Below, one piece after another: positions 17,733-26,046 of a DNA stretch of 64,000 nucleotides. The position numbers and the translations under genes were made by a program. This DNA comes from Psychrobacillus sp042885655 (GTDB lineage Bacteria; Bacillota; Bacilli; Bacillales_A; Planococcaceae): contig NZ_JBHVRO010000006.1 in NCBI RefSeq assembly GCF_042885655.1, forward strand, positions 1 through 64,000, given 5' to 3'. Under the pieces are notes generated by a model. That model was not told the DNA's origin. It worked only from the letters and a program-made list of their open reading frames with translations, and made no database searches. Position 1 is the first letter of the stretch, and the number at the start of each line of letters is the position of its first letter.

Positions 17733-18246
17733 CTAACTTTACACTCCTTTTCATTAATTTCTTTTATAAGAATATGATTAGAAATGTTCTATTAGTATCA
17801 AATAAATGGAGAGGAACTTCGGGAAATGGCTTAATAATAAATACATATATATAACATTCTCTTTGTCAACATCTCAATATGAACTTAAGAATGAATTAGT
17901 ATGACCTAAAACCTGATTTCCATATTGAGAATGATAAAGTATAAAAAAGTTTTCCTTCTTCAAGACCAAAATTCATTCTTGCCGCATATGATGCCTCATC
18001 GTAGTCATTTGTATTACTTCTTTGTATTAGGATAGAGGACTTGGGTTTTAATTGAAATGACTGCTGCTTCTCTGAATTACCACTCGAAATATGATTGATT
18101 TTCTTTTCTTTTTTTAATGGTGTTAGTAGGTATAAGTGATGTAATGATGGCGATTGCTTTGATAAATGAATTTTATGTGAAGTTTCTTATGTTCGTAAAA
18201 AGGATGGAGTAAGAAAGCTAATCTGTAAGAAAAGAAGGGGGAACTC
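17733..18246. other. AT-rich intergenic region of the accessory insertion
   Basis: No convincing gene is visible in these 514 bases. A ten-base inverted repeat (tctcaatatg at 17872, catattgaga at 17921) encloses about 39 bases. A 31-codon frame at 18117-18212 encodes a hydrophobic peptide but has no ribosome site. It may be the remnant of a membrane protein. The promoter of the following gene should lie here but is not clear. Confidence 0.4.
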
Positions 18247-18813
18247 ATGAATTGGTTTAGCATTCTGTCACATGAATCATACAAGCTCCATAATTATTTT
18301 AAAACGTTTTCTTATTCTAAAAAGCTCGTATTAACCGCCATTTTTTCTGCACTTGCAGCTATCCTTCAATCAACTGGAAACTTTCTCCCAGGGGTCGGTT
18401 ATCTAATCAGTCCTTTTGCTACTCTCCCTATCTTGATTTGTACCATTATATCTATTCCTATTGGGATTCAAAGTTACGTTTTGACGTTTCTTTTACTGAT
18501 TCTGATCCAACCTGGCGAATCCTTTGTTTTCCCGTTTACAACAGGGATAGTAGGTTTAGGAATTGGAATAGCTCTCCTTATTATAAAAAGACGAATTGGC
18601 ATCATAGTTTTTACTTCTATATTATTAACTGGTGGAATTTGTTTTCTTCTATATGTTTTCCATTTTCCTGTTTTAGGACCAATCGCCAGTACATCTTTTT
18701 CATTGAAGGTTATAGGATTTATTTGCATTTTTTCTTTTGTATATAGCTGGGTATGGGTTGAATTAAGCATGTTTATATTTAAGAAATGGTATAAATTGAT
18801 GGGGGAGAAATAG
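18247..18813 (+). CDS. Small integral membrane protein, possibly ECF-transporter S-component-like
   Basis: The 188-residue product has a short basic N-terminus (about 25 residues) and then five or six membrane helices. The first, LVLTAIFSALAAILQSTGNF followed by PGVGYLISPFATLP, resembles the opening of substrate-binding S components of energy-coupling-factor vitamin transporters. I do not recognise the precise family, and no ligand can be assigned. There is no riboswitch upstream to suggest one. The ATG follows agaaggggg. It stands alone between the dehydrogenase-like gene and a repeat, and both are missing from the usual dtd-yrvJ interval. Confidence 0.6.
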   Translation: MNWFSILSHESYKLHNYFKTFSYSKKLVLTAIFSALAAILQSTGNFLPGVGYLISPFATLPILICTIISIPIGIQSYVLTFLLLILIQPGESFVFPFTTGIVGLGIGIALLIIKRRIGIIVFTSILLTGGICFLLYVFHFPVLGPIASTSFSLKVIGFICIFSFVYSWVWVELSMFIFKKWYKLMGEK

Positions 18814-18874
18814 GTAAACAAGTTTAGGGTTGATAAGTTCCCATGTTTAGTGTTCATTTTTGCTTGTAGAGCAT

Positions 18875-19046
18875 TGAGACCCCGCAGGTAGCTAAGCGAA
18901 TGAGGAGGCTTAAGCCATGCCCGCGGAAAGCAACAACTCGTTGAATGGTCACTATCTATAATTTGCTTTTTATTGAAATTACTCCTAACTAGAGGTAAGA
19001 AAGCGTATGCCTGCAACGGAAATCAACCTGATCATGACCTAAAAAT
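18875..19046 (+). repeat. Composite intergenic repeat, second copy of the ruvB-upstream type
   Basis: Positions 18875-18931 (gagaccccgcagg...cccgcggaaagc) and 19003-19046 (cggaaatcaacctgatcatg) match 19-75 and 280-330 in the same order. The filler between them differs. The intergenic run 18814-19106 contains nothing else except the terminator of the amidase gene. Confidence 0.75.
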
Positions 19047-19060
19047 TATAAACTTTTAGC

Positions 19061-19104
19061 AAAAAAAACGTAGGCAAACTTGATTATTATCAAGTTTGCC
19101 TACA
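19061..19104 (-). terminator. Terminator of the amidase gene
   Basis: gtaggcaaacttga and tcaagtttgcctac are perfect complements around six bases. On the minus strand the stem runs into eight T. It lies two bases beyond the amidase stop. The same core theme (gta-gcaaact) appears in the terminator at 43244. Confidence 0.9.
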
Positions 19105-19106
19105 GA

Positions 19107-20639
19107 TTAATTTATTTGTGCATCAAAATAATTAATAATTCCGTTGTAAATTCCATGAGTTGCCTGTTCTCTAAATTGCTCAGTTGTTAATTGACGTTCC
19201 TCTGTTGCATTACTCAAATAACCTAATTCTATTAATATGGCCTTTTGTTTATTTTCTCGAAGAACTAAATAATTTCCTGCTTGTATTCCACGATCGTTTA
19301 GTGAAATCATATCCCTTAGCCCTTTATGAACATATGAGGCAAGTTCTTTTTGATAATTATACATGTAATAAGTAGTAAAACCTCGAACAGAACTATTCTC
19401 AATTGCATCATAATGAAGACTAATAAAAGCATCAGCTGCAACCTGGTGACTAATAGACACGCGTTTTCGAAGATCGACGTAAACATCGGACTCTCTTGTC
19501 ATAATGACATTTGCACCAGCTGCCTGTAATTTAGAAGATAATAATTCCGCGGTTAAAAGGGTAATATCTTTCTCATCCGTGCCAAGTGCTCCAGTTGTTC
19601 CTCGGTCGTTCCCGCCATGGCCAGCGTCAATAACGATAGTAAGTCCTTTTAATGTACCTTTTTCTCGCTTTGCTACTGATTCTTCAATATTTGTTGTTAA
19701 CGAATTGTTTGAAGCAACAACCCAACTAGCTACATAACCAATCGTATTATTTTTTAGATCAATTTTATACCAATCATCTACTTTTTCTAATACGGTAAAT
19801 GTTTCACCCGCATCTACACGTTCCACTACATCACTACTTGTATTGTTTTGAGATCTTAAATTAGTTCCGTTATATAGAATTTTAATTGTCTCATTTGAAT
19901 GGTCTTTCTTTGTTGTAGATGTAGATGGCTGTTCTGTATAGTTGCCATAAAAGCTAAACACCCAACCTTTTTTACCATTTTCTAATTTAATTTTTACCCA
20001 ATTGTGGTCTTTTTCAAGGATTAGAAATGACTGATTCCTTAATACTTGTCCAATATTTTTCGAAGAAAGATCTGCTTTTGATCGGACATTTAACACATCT
20101 ACTGAAACTACAAAGTGTTCCCCACTAGAAGAAGTATCTGTTTTTGGCTCATCCTTTACCACTTGGTCAACGATTGTGACATATTCGCTATGTACCCAGC
20201 CTTTTTGATTATTAAAGGCTATTTCAATCCAATCACCTTCTGTTTTATAGGCAGTAAATTGATTTCCTTCTTGTAATTGACCAATAACTGCAGAAGATAA
20301 GGAAGGTTCCGAACGGACATTTAATTTATTTACTTTCGAAATCACTTGTTTATTTGTCAGTTCAATTGTTTTACTTGTTGTATACCAACTAGCAATCCAT
20401 CCATTAGTATTTCCAAATTTAATTTGAAGCCAGTCTTTTTCTTTACCGATAACTGTAGGCTTGTCATTTTGCCCAACAACACCAATAATATCAAAAGTAA
20501 GTCCAGGACCAGAACGAACTTTTAGAGAAGGTACATTTATTGACACTTCATTTTCTTGTGCATATACATGAATGACAGGAATAATAAGTACAATAGATAT
20601 GATGAAAAGAGTCATTTTCTGCATTAGTTTGTCGATCAT
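19107..20639 (-). CDS. yrvJ: Secreted N-acetylmuramoyl-L-alanine amidase with four SH3 repeats
   Basis: This cell-wall hydrolase cleaves the bond between N-acetylmuramic acid and L-alanine. The 510-residue protein has a signal peptide (a hydrophobic stretch up to about residue 27, VYAQ). Four bacterial SH3 domains follow, starting near residues 33, 107, 175 and 248, each with LNVRS or LKVRS. After a linker comes an Amidase_3 domain (about 330-505). The zinc ligands are visible: H in DAGHGG, E in GTDEKD, H in SLHYDA. The catalytic E is in LIELGYLSN. The layout and the place next to hisS match B. subtilis YrvJ. The ATG follows aggaggg. Confidence 0.92.
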   Translation of the reverse strand: MIDKLMQKMTLFIISIVLIIPVIHVYAQENEVSINVPSLKVRSGPGLTFDIIGVVGQNDKPTVIGKEKDWLQIKFGNTNGWIASWYTTSKTIELTNKQVISKVNKLNVRSEPSLSSAVIGQLQEGNQFTAYKTEGDWIEIAFNNQKGWVHSEYVTIVDQVVKDEPKTDTSSSGEHFVVSVDVLNVRSKADLSSKNIGQVLRNQSFLILEKDHNWVKIKLENGKKGWVFSFYGNYTEQPSTSTTKKDHSNETIKILYNGTNLRSQNNTSSDVVERVDAGETFTVLEKVDDWYKIDLKNNTIGYVASWVVASNNSLTTNIEESVAKREKGTLKGLTIVIDAGHGGNDRGTTGALGTDEKDITLLTAELLSSKLQAAGANVIMTRESDVYVDLRKRVSISHQVAADAFISLHYDAIENSSVRGFTTYYMYNYQKELASYVHKGLRDMISLNDRGIQAGNYLVLRENKQKAILIELGYLSNATEERQLTTEQFREQATHGIYNGIINYFDAQIN

Positions 20640-20703
20640 TGAATCCCTCCTATCCCTATTGTAAATATTCTGTCATAAAATTTCTACCTTTTGTTTAAAA
20701 GGG

Positions 20704-20742
20704 TTGACTTATTTCTGTCATGTCATTAAGATAAAGTATAAT
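20704..20742 (+). promoter_or_regulatory. Probable sigma-A promoter of hisS-aspS
   Basis: TTGACT at 20704 is followed after 17 bases by TAAGAT (20727). A better -10, TATAAT, lies at 20737, but then the spacing to TTGACT would be 27 and its own -35 is poor. Either start would place the T-box leader directly downstream. Confidence 0.55.
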
Positions 20743-20754
20743 TAAAAACTAAAA

Positions 20755-21016
20755 TCAAACCGATGACAGAAAAAGTAGCTGTTTTAACCGGATGAAAAGA
20801 GAGGGAAAGACGTGGCTGAAATCTTTCCTACATACGAACTCAGTGAACAACATTCGAGAGGTTTTTTGTCGAAAGAGATTTCCTTTAGTAGGCAAAAACG
20901 GAACTGGCCGTTATCCAGCTAAGAGAGGGTCAATTACTTTTGGCCAACTAGGGTGGAACCGCGGAAGCTAATATAAGCTCTCGTCCCTTGCATATGCAAG
21001 GGATGAGAGCTTTTTT
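20755..21016 (+). promoter_or_regulatory. T-box riboswitch of hisS-aspS
   Basis: The T-box consensus agggtggaaccgcg is at 20950-20963. It is followed by the terminator stem aagctctcgtccctt and its complement, ending in six T at 21011-21016. Upstream sequence has stem I elements (an agagaggga GA-rich motif and an agtga loop). The probable specifier is CAT at 20851-20853, a histidine codon, inferred by position from the alaS leader. Uncharged tRNA-His would favour the antiterminator and raise both hisS and the downstream aspS. Confidence 0.93.
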
Positions 21017-21042
21017 ATTTGCAAAAGAAAGGGGCAATTGCC

Positions 21043-22317
21043 ATGGATATTAAAGTACCAAGAGGAACACAAGACATTTTGCCAAGCGAAACAGAGAAGT
21101 GGCAAAGAGTTGAAGAATTAATTCGAGAAACATGTCGTATGTATCAATATAAGGAAATACGGACACCAATTTTTGAGCATACCGAATTATTTACAAGAAG
21201 TGTAGGAGATACTACTGACATCGTTCAGAAAGAGATGTATACATTCCAAGATCGTGGGGACCGTTCCTTAACACTAAGACCTGAGGGAACAGCTTCAGTA
21301 GTTCGTTCTTTTGTAGAACATAAAATGTTCGGTTATGCAGATCAGCCAGTAAAATTATTTTATATGGGACCAATGTTCCGCTATGAAAGACAACAAGCTG
21401 GAAGATATCGTCAGTTCGTACAATTTGGTATTGAAGCTATTGGGAGTGCAGATCCAGCAATTGATGCTGAGGTAATATCTTTAGCTATGTCTGTTTACCA
21501 AAAAGCAGGGCTAAAAAAATTAAAGCTAGTTATCAATTCACTTGGAGATACTGAGAGTAGAGTAGCTCATAGAGAAGCGTTAGTTAATCACTTTGAACCA
21601 CATATTGATGCGTTTTGCTCAGATTGTCAAAATCGACTCAAAAAAAATCCGCTTCGAATTTTAGATTGTAAAGTAGATCGTAACAATCCATTACTGGCTT
21701 CAGCACCATCTTTAGCAGATTTCTTAAACGAGGAATCTTCTGCGTATTTTGAAAAAGTAAAAGAGTATTTAACCCTTCTAAATATACCATTTGAAGTAGA
21801 TCCTAATTTAGTTCGCGGACTCGATTATTATAATCATACTGCTTTTGAAATTATGAGTGCTGCAGAAGGATTTGGTGCGATAACAACACTTGCTGGTGGT
21901 GGAAGATACAATGGTCTAGTGCAAGAACTTGGTGGACCAGATTCACCAGGTATTGGATTTGCGATGAGTATTGAACGTTTGTTATTAGCTATAGAAGCTG
22001 AAAAGAATGAATGGTCAGATCTTTCGACATTAGATGCATATATAATTGGTATGGGTGAAGCTGCGAAGAAAAAAGCCGTGGAGCTTACAAATGAACTTCG
22101 CCTAAATAACATTTCAACAGAAATGGACTATTTAGATAGAAAAGTAAAGACTCAAATGAAGTCAGCAGATCGTTTAAACGCTAAATATGTGCTTGTTATT
22201 GGCGATGATGAGTTAGAAAAAGAATGTGTGATGCTTAAAAACTTATCAACTGGAGAGCAGCAACTTATTCCATGGAATAAATTAATTGAGCAATTGAAAA
22301 ATAGCATGAAAGCTTGA
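21043..22317 (+). CDS. hisS: Histidyl-tRNA synthetase
   Basis: HisRS charges tRNA-His. The 424-residue class II enzyme opens with the family MDIKVPRGTQDILPSE. Motif 2 is visible in GPMFRYERQQAGRYRQF near residue 112. The histidine-A loop follows as RGLDYYNHTAFEI, and motif 3 is in GIGFAMSIERLLL. A C-terminal anticodon-binding domain ends the protein. The ATG at 21043 follows aaaggggc. A TTG 24 bases upstream precedes that site and is not the start. aspS begins 14 bases after the stop. Confidence 0.97.
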   Translation: MDIKVPRGTQDILPSETEKWQRVEELIRETCRMYQYKEIRTPIFEHTELFTRSVGDTTDIVQKEMYTFQDRGDRSLTLRPEGTASVVRSFVEHKMFGYADQPVKLFYMGPMFRYERQQAGRYRQFVQFGIEAIGSADPAIDAEVISLAMSVYQKAGLKKLKLVINSLGDTESRVAHREALVNHFEPHIDAFCSDCQNRLKKNPLRILDCKVDRNNPLLASAPSLADFLNEESSAYFEKVKEYLTLLNIPFEVDPNLVRGLDYYNHTAFEIMSAAEGFGAITTLAGGGRYNGLVQELGGPDSPGIGFAMSIERLLLAIEAEKNEWSDLSTLDAYIIGMGEAAKKKAVELTNELRLNNISTEMDYLDRKVKTQMKSADRLNAKYVLVIGDDELEKECVMLKNLSTGEQQLIPWNKLIEQLKNSMKA

Positions 22318-22331
22318 GCGGAGGAAGAAAA

Positions 22332-24101
22332 ATGAAAAGAACACATACTAGTGGTGAATTGAACGAACAACATATTGGCGAAGTAGTGCAATTAATTGGA
22401 TGGGTGCAGAAAAGAAGAGACTTAGGTGGATTAATATTTGTAGATTTAAGAGATCGGTCTGGACTTGTACAAGTAGTTTTTAATCCTGAATTATCAGAAG
22501 CAGCTATTCAAGTAGCAGAAAATCTACGTAATGAATTTATTATCGAAGTGCACGGAAAAGTAGTAGCTCGTGCTGAAAATCAAGTTAACTCAAATATTGC
22601 ATCTGGTGCAATAGAAGTCCATGCAATAGAAGTTAATATTATTAACGAAGCAAAAACTCCTCCTTTTACGATTGAGAACAATACAGATGCAGGGGAAGAT
22701 ATTCGTTTAAAATACCGCTATTTGGATTTAAGAAGACCAGTTATGTATGACACATTTAAAATGAGATCAGATATTACAAAAACAGTTAGACGATTCTTGG
22801 ATGATGAAGGCTTTTTAGAAGTAGAGACACCGATTCTAACAAAATCTACTCCAGAAGGAGCACGTGACTATTTAGTTCCTAGCCGTGTCCACGGAGGAGA
22901 ATTTTATGCATTACCACAGTCGCCACAATTATTTAAACAAATGCTTATGGTATCTGGATTTGAAAAATACTACCAAATAGCACGTTGTTTCCGAGATGAG
23001 GATTTACGCGCTGACCGTCAGCCAGAATTTACTCAGATTGATATGGAAATGAGTTTTCTATCAATGGATGATATTTTGGAAATGAACGAACGTATGATGA
23101 AAAAAATTATGAAAGATGTGAAAGGTATTGATGTAACAATTCCTTTTAATCGCATGAATTATGACGAAGCAATGGATCGATTCGGTTCTGATAAACCAGA
23201 TGTTCGCTTTGGATTAGAATTAGTTGACCTATCTGAAATCGTTAAAGAAAGTGCATTTAAAGTATTTGTTTCTGCAGTTGAAAACGGCGGACAAGTAAAA
23301 GCAATCAACGTAAAAGGAGCTGCAGATAACTATTCAAGAAAAGATATCGATGCTCTTGGTGAATTTGCAGGAGTTTATGGAGCGAAAGGCCTCGCGTGGT
23401 TAAAAGTAGATGCAGAAGGACTAAAAGGACCTATTGCAAAATTTTTCGAAGGAGAAGCAGCTACTAGCTTAATCGAAAAGTTAGAAGCAACTGCAGGTGA
23501 CTTATTATTATTTGTAGCTGATAAAAAATCAGTTGTTGCAGATGCCCTTGGTGCACTTAGACTTAAGCTTGGCAAAGAACTAGAATTGATTGACGAAAGT
23601 CGATTTGAATTCTTATGGGTTGTGAACTGGCCATTATTTGAATATGATGAAAAAGAAGGACGTTACTATGCAGCACATCATCCATTCACTCGACCATTTG
23701 ATGAAGATCTTCCATTAATGGAAACAGATCCAAGAAAAGTTCGTGCACAAGCGTATGATTTGGTGTTAAATGGATATGAGCTTGGCGGAGGGTCATTACG
23801 TATCTATTCTAGAGAAGTACAAGAAAAAATGTTTGAAGTTCTTGGTTTCTCTGACGAGGAAGCAAAAGCACAATTTGGTTTCTTAATGGAAGCATTTGAA
23901 TATGGGACACCGCCTCATGGTGGAGTTGCTTTTGGTTTAGATCGCTTAGTGATGTTACTTTCAGGGAGAACAAACTTACGTGATACAATTGCTTTCCCAA
24001 AAACTGCAAGTGCGAGTTGCTTATTAACACAAGCTCCTAGTTCTGTAGAAACAGCACAACTTGAGGAATTAAGCCTAAATGTGATAGTTCAGAATAGTTA
24101 G
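22332..24101 (+). CDS. aspS: Aspartyl-tRNA synthetase
   Basis: AspRS charges tRNA-Asp. The 589-residue bacterial-type class IIb enzyme has an N-terminal OB fold (VQLIGWVQKRRDLGG) and the catalytic core with ARCFRDEDLRADRQPEFTQ near residue 215. A GAD insertion domain sits around 300-420, and motif 3 reads GVAFGLDRLVMLLSG. The ATG at 22332 has gcggaggaaga before it. The gene is expressed from the hisS T-box leader. The promoter of 6S RNA begins about 20 bases after the stop. Confidence 0.97.
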   Translation: MKRTHTSGELNEQHIGEVVQLIGWVQKRRDLGGLIFVDLRDRSGLVQVVFNPELSEAAIQVAENLRNEFIIEVHGKVVARAENQVNSNIASGAIEVHAIEVNIINEAKTPPFTIENNTDAGEDIRLKYRYLDLRRPVMYDTFKMRSDITKTVRRFLDDEGFLEVETPILTKSTPEGARDYLVPSRVHGGEFYALPQSPQLFKQMLMVSGFEKYYQIARCFRDEDLRADRQPEFTQIDMEMSFLSMDDILEMNERMMKKIMKDVKGIDVTIPFNRMNYDEAMDRFGSDKPDVRFGLELVDLSEIVKESAFKVFVSAVENGGQVKAINVKGAADNYSRKDIDALGEFAGVYGAKGLAWLKVDAEGLKGPIAKFFEGEAATSLIEKLEATAGDLLLFVADKKSVVADALGALRLKLGKELELIDESRFEFLWVVNWPLFEYDEKEGRYYAAHHPFTRPFDEDLPLMETDPRKVRAQAYDLVLNGYELGGGSLRIYSREVQEKMFEVLGFSDEEAKAQFGFLMEAFEYGTPPHGGVAFGLDRLVMLLSGRTNLRDTIAFPKTASASCLLTQAPSSVETAQLEELSLNVIVQNS

Positions 24102-24121
24102 AAAATACTGCGCTGAAATTA

Positions 24122-24150
24122 TTGAAGTTTGTAAATTCATGTGCTATTAT
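24122..24150 (+). promoter_or_regulatory. Sigma-A promoter of 6S RNA
   Basis: TTGAAG (24122-24127) and TATTAT (24145-24150) are separated by the optimal 17 bases. They predict a start near 24157, which is where the 6S closing stem begins. Confidence 0.85.
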
Positions 24151-24156
24151 ACAAGT

Positions 24157-24352
24157 AATACGAATCCTGATGTGTTCGCAACATGCCAATCAGTTTTGAC
24201 CGAACAATTTTATCGTCGGGAGTCTAACTTTTATTATAAATGACATGCCCTTCAGTGGGACGCCAGGAGTAATAAAGAGGACACCCACCTGCTACTTGCG
24301 GGTTCAAAACGATACGCTTTATTTTGTCGGCACGATTGGGATTCGTCCTAAG
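24157..24352 (+). ncRNA. ssrS: 6S RNA (6S-1, bsrA type)
   Basis: 6S RNA mimics an open promoter and sequesters housekeeping RNA polymerase when nutrients run out. The call rests on the segment with tgttcgcaacatgcc, cagttttgaccgaaca near the 5' end. It also rests on the closing stem acgaatcc (24160) with ggattcgt (24339), a length near 195, and the conserved location between aspS and tcdA. The large central bubble would lie in the AT-rich middle of each strand. Ends are approximate. Confidence 0.9.
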
Positions 24353-24363
24353 TGATTAATAAT

Positions 24364-24393
24364 CCCTCTAGCAAGTTTTGCTGGGGGGTTTTT
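24364..24393 (+). terminator. Intrinsic terminator of 6S RNA
   Basis: ccctctagcaa pairs with ttgctgggggg (two G-U pairs) around a three-base loop and is followed by tttttc. The following 150 bases to tcdA show no gene. Confidence 0.9.
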
Positions 24394-24546
24394 CATGGCA
24401 ATAAGAAAACGTCTTTTCTACATAATGGTTCCAGGTTAACTGTTGAAGTTTAAGCGAAAAAATGCGTAATAGTCGTGGCATAAATGCAGTCTTTCTTTTT
24501 TTTAGAATTAATCCGACTAATTTGATATAAATGGAGTGTTTTAATA

Positions 24547-25308
24547 ATGTTACATCAATTCTCAAGAAATGAACTTGCTATTGGTACCGAAGGAATAGAT
24601 TTATTAAAAAATACTACGGTAGCTATATTAGGTGTTGGTGGAGTAGGATCTTTTGCAGCAGAAGCATGTGCTAGAAGTGGAGTAGGTCGAATAATTTTAG
24701 TCGATAAGGATAATGTAGATATTACAAATATTAATCGTCAATTAGTTGCTTATATTTCCACTATTGGTCGTTCGAAATCGGCAGTTATGAAAGAACGTAT
24801 TGCAGATATTAATCCAGATTGTGAAGTTATCGATATGCATATGTTCTATACTGAAGAAACGTATGAACAGTTTTTTGCGATGAATATTGACTATGTAATT
24901 GATGCTTCAGATACAATTATTTATAAGATTCATTTGATGAAGGAATGTTTAAAGCGTGGAATAAAAATAATTTCAAGTATGGGTGCTGCAAACAAAACTG
25001 ACCCAACTCGTTTCAAAATTGTAGATATATCTAAAACGCATACTGATCCTATTGCAAAAATAATCCGAACAAAACTACGCAAAGAAGATCGAATTACAAA
25101 AGGAATTCCTGTAGTCTTTTCAGATGAAAGCCCAATAATAGTTCGTGAGGATGTAGTTGGAAAAGTAGGAAAACCGGATGCTGCTATACGTAAAGCAAAA
25201 ATGCCGCCATCCTCCAATGCATTTGTACCTTCATCTGTAGGTTTAATATGTGCAAGTTGGGTAATTAATGATATTACACGTGAAATTTTAATAAATCGAG
25301 TGCAATAA
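24547..25308 (+). CDS. tcdA: tRNA threonylcarbamoyladenosine dehydratase TcdA
   Basis: TcdA uses ATP to cyclise t6A to ct6A at position 37 of ANN-decoding tRNAs. The 253-residue protein is of the E1-like ThiF/MoeB family. It has the nucleotide loop GVGGVGSFAAEACARSG near residues 29-45, the D in LVDKDNVD, and the NINRQ arginine element near 63. The adenylation core is followed by MGAANKTDP and a C-terminal region typical of TcdA (B. subtilis YrvM). The ATG follows tggagtg. It stands alone behind the 6S RNA terminator. Confidence 0.93.
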   Translation: MLHQFSRNELAIGTEGIDLLKNTTVAILGVGGVGSFAAEACARSGVGRIILVDKDNVDITNINRQLVAYISTIGRSKSAVMKERIADINPDCEVIDMHMFYTEETYEQFFAMNIDYVIDASDTIIYKIHLMKECLKRGIKIISSMGAANKTDPTRFKIVDISKTHTDPIAKIIRTKLRKEDRITKGIPVVFSDESPIIVREDVVGKVGKPDAAIRKAKMPPSSNAFVPSSVGLICASWVINDITREILINRVQ

Positions 25309-25312
25309 TTAG

Positions 25313-25340
25313 TTGAAATATTTTCCTTATACCCTATACT
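25313..25340 (+). promoter_or_regulatory. Probable sigma-A promoter of the small basic protein gene
   Basis: TTGAAA (25313-25318) and TATACT (25335-25340) lie 16 bases apart. A second TATAAT overlaps at 25340. The predicted transcript starts about 40 bases before the small gene. Confidence 0.6.
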
Positions 25341-25386
25341 ATAATTAATGTAAGAACAATAGTGAACAATTGAGGAGGGACGTAAA

Positions 25387-25581
25387 ATGACTGAAGTGAA
25401 CAACCAAGATGCTCCGAAAAAGAAAATGACATTGCAAGAGGCAGTGAAACAAAAATTGGAAGAAAAGAAAAATCAAGCTTCCGGTGGAAAATCTCAAGCT
25501 AATGGTCCTGCAACAAACCAAAAAGCCAAAAGTCAAATGACCAAAAAAGTAAGTAACACTCGTCGGAAAATGGGTGTTTAA
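25387..25581 (+). CDS. Small lysine/glutamine-rich protein of unknown function
   Basis: This 64-residue gene is supported by a very strong gaggaggga ribosome site seven bases before the ATG, a promoter upstream, and a terminator right after it. The protein is highly charged and low in complexity. It has an acidic start, a helical EAVKQKLEEKKN stretch, a Gly/Asn/Gln-rich linker, and a basic end (TRRKMGV). It has no membrane segment or signal peptide. I do not recognise a family. Nucleic-acid binding is conceivable from the charge, but that is only a guess. Confidence 0.75.
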   Translation: MTEVNNQDAPKKKMTLQEAVKQKLEEKKNQASGGKSQANGPATNQKAKSQMTKKVSNTRRKMGV

Positions 25582-25608
25582 CCTATCAAAGCATATAGAT
25601 TTCCATTA

Positions 25609-25649
25609 AAAAATTCAGCTAGAGATTTATTTTAGCTGGATTTTTTTAT
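25609..25649 (+). terminator. Intrinsic terminator after the small basic protein gene
   Basis: aaattcagcta and tagctggattt (one G-U pair) form the stem, followed by seven T. Confidence 0.85.
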
Positions 25650-25710
25650 TTAGGAAGGATACTCTAAATTTCACTAAAATAATAAAATGCAATAACATCT
25701 CTTACTTAAT

Positions 25711-25902
25711 GGATTGGAGTGAAAGGTGGCGACTCCAGACGGAGGCCAACAAGATGTTGGTCACGAAGGCGTTGCCACACGATGTGGCGCTCGTAGCCTT
25801 TGTTCCTCTGTGAGACAGATGAAACATCACAACGAACCCGTAATCGGCGGTGATGGTTCATCCCTCACCCCGCGGAACGCGTCCACTTGAAACGGAAATC
25901 CC
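25711..25902 (+). repeat. Composite repeat E, copy 3 (longest form)
   Basis: It starts ggattggagtgaaaggtggc and ends cgtccacttgaaacggaaat. The right half (a gagacagatgaaacatcaca-type segment, then gatggttcatccctcacccc) matches the inverted copy at 9798-9980. The inner module 25744-25776 matches 10123-10156 in reverse complement. Short inner hairpins such as ggccaac/gttggtc are present. No gene is encoded. The rest of 25582-26046 holds only this, repeat C and a terminator. Confidence 0.8.
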
Positions 25903-25985
25903 CGGAATTGAGCAAAGTGAGTGTACATTAGAATATAGTTCTCTGCTATTGTTCATAGGATATAAATGACGTAAATCTTACAAAG

Positions 25986-26044
25986 CAAAGCACTCTGGAA
26001 TTGATGATGACAAGATGCACTTAAAGGACACTTGCGCTTTTCTT
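25986..26044 (+). repeat. Dispersed repeat C, copy 2
   Basis: agcactctggaa, then gacaagatgcacttaaagga and cacttgcgcttttctt, match the copies at 9667 and 43411. Its right edge lies two bases from the rarA stop codon, so it replaces whatever terminator rarA might have had. None is visible. Confidence 0.7.
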
Positions 26045-26046
26045 TG

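Noticed and set aside
17733..18246. Riboswitch before the ECF-like membrane gene
   Set aside because: No conserved vitamin riboswitch core (TPP, FMN, cobalamin, preQ1 or folate type) could be recognised.
18474..19016. 180-codon minus-strand frame over the small membrane gene and repeat
   Set aside because: It is antisense to a plausible membrane protein and partly repeat; it lacks a ribosome site.
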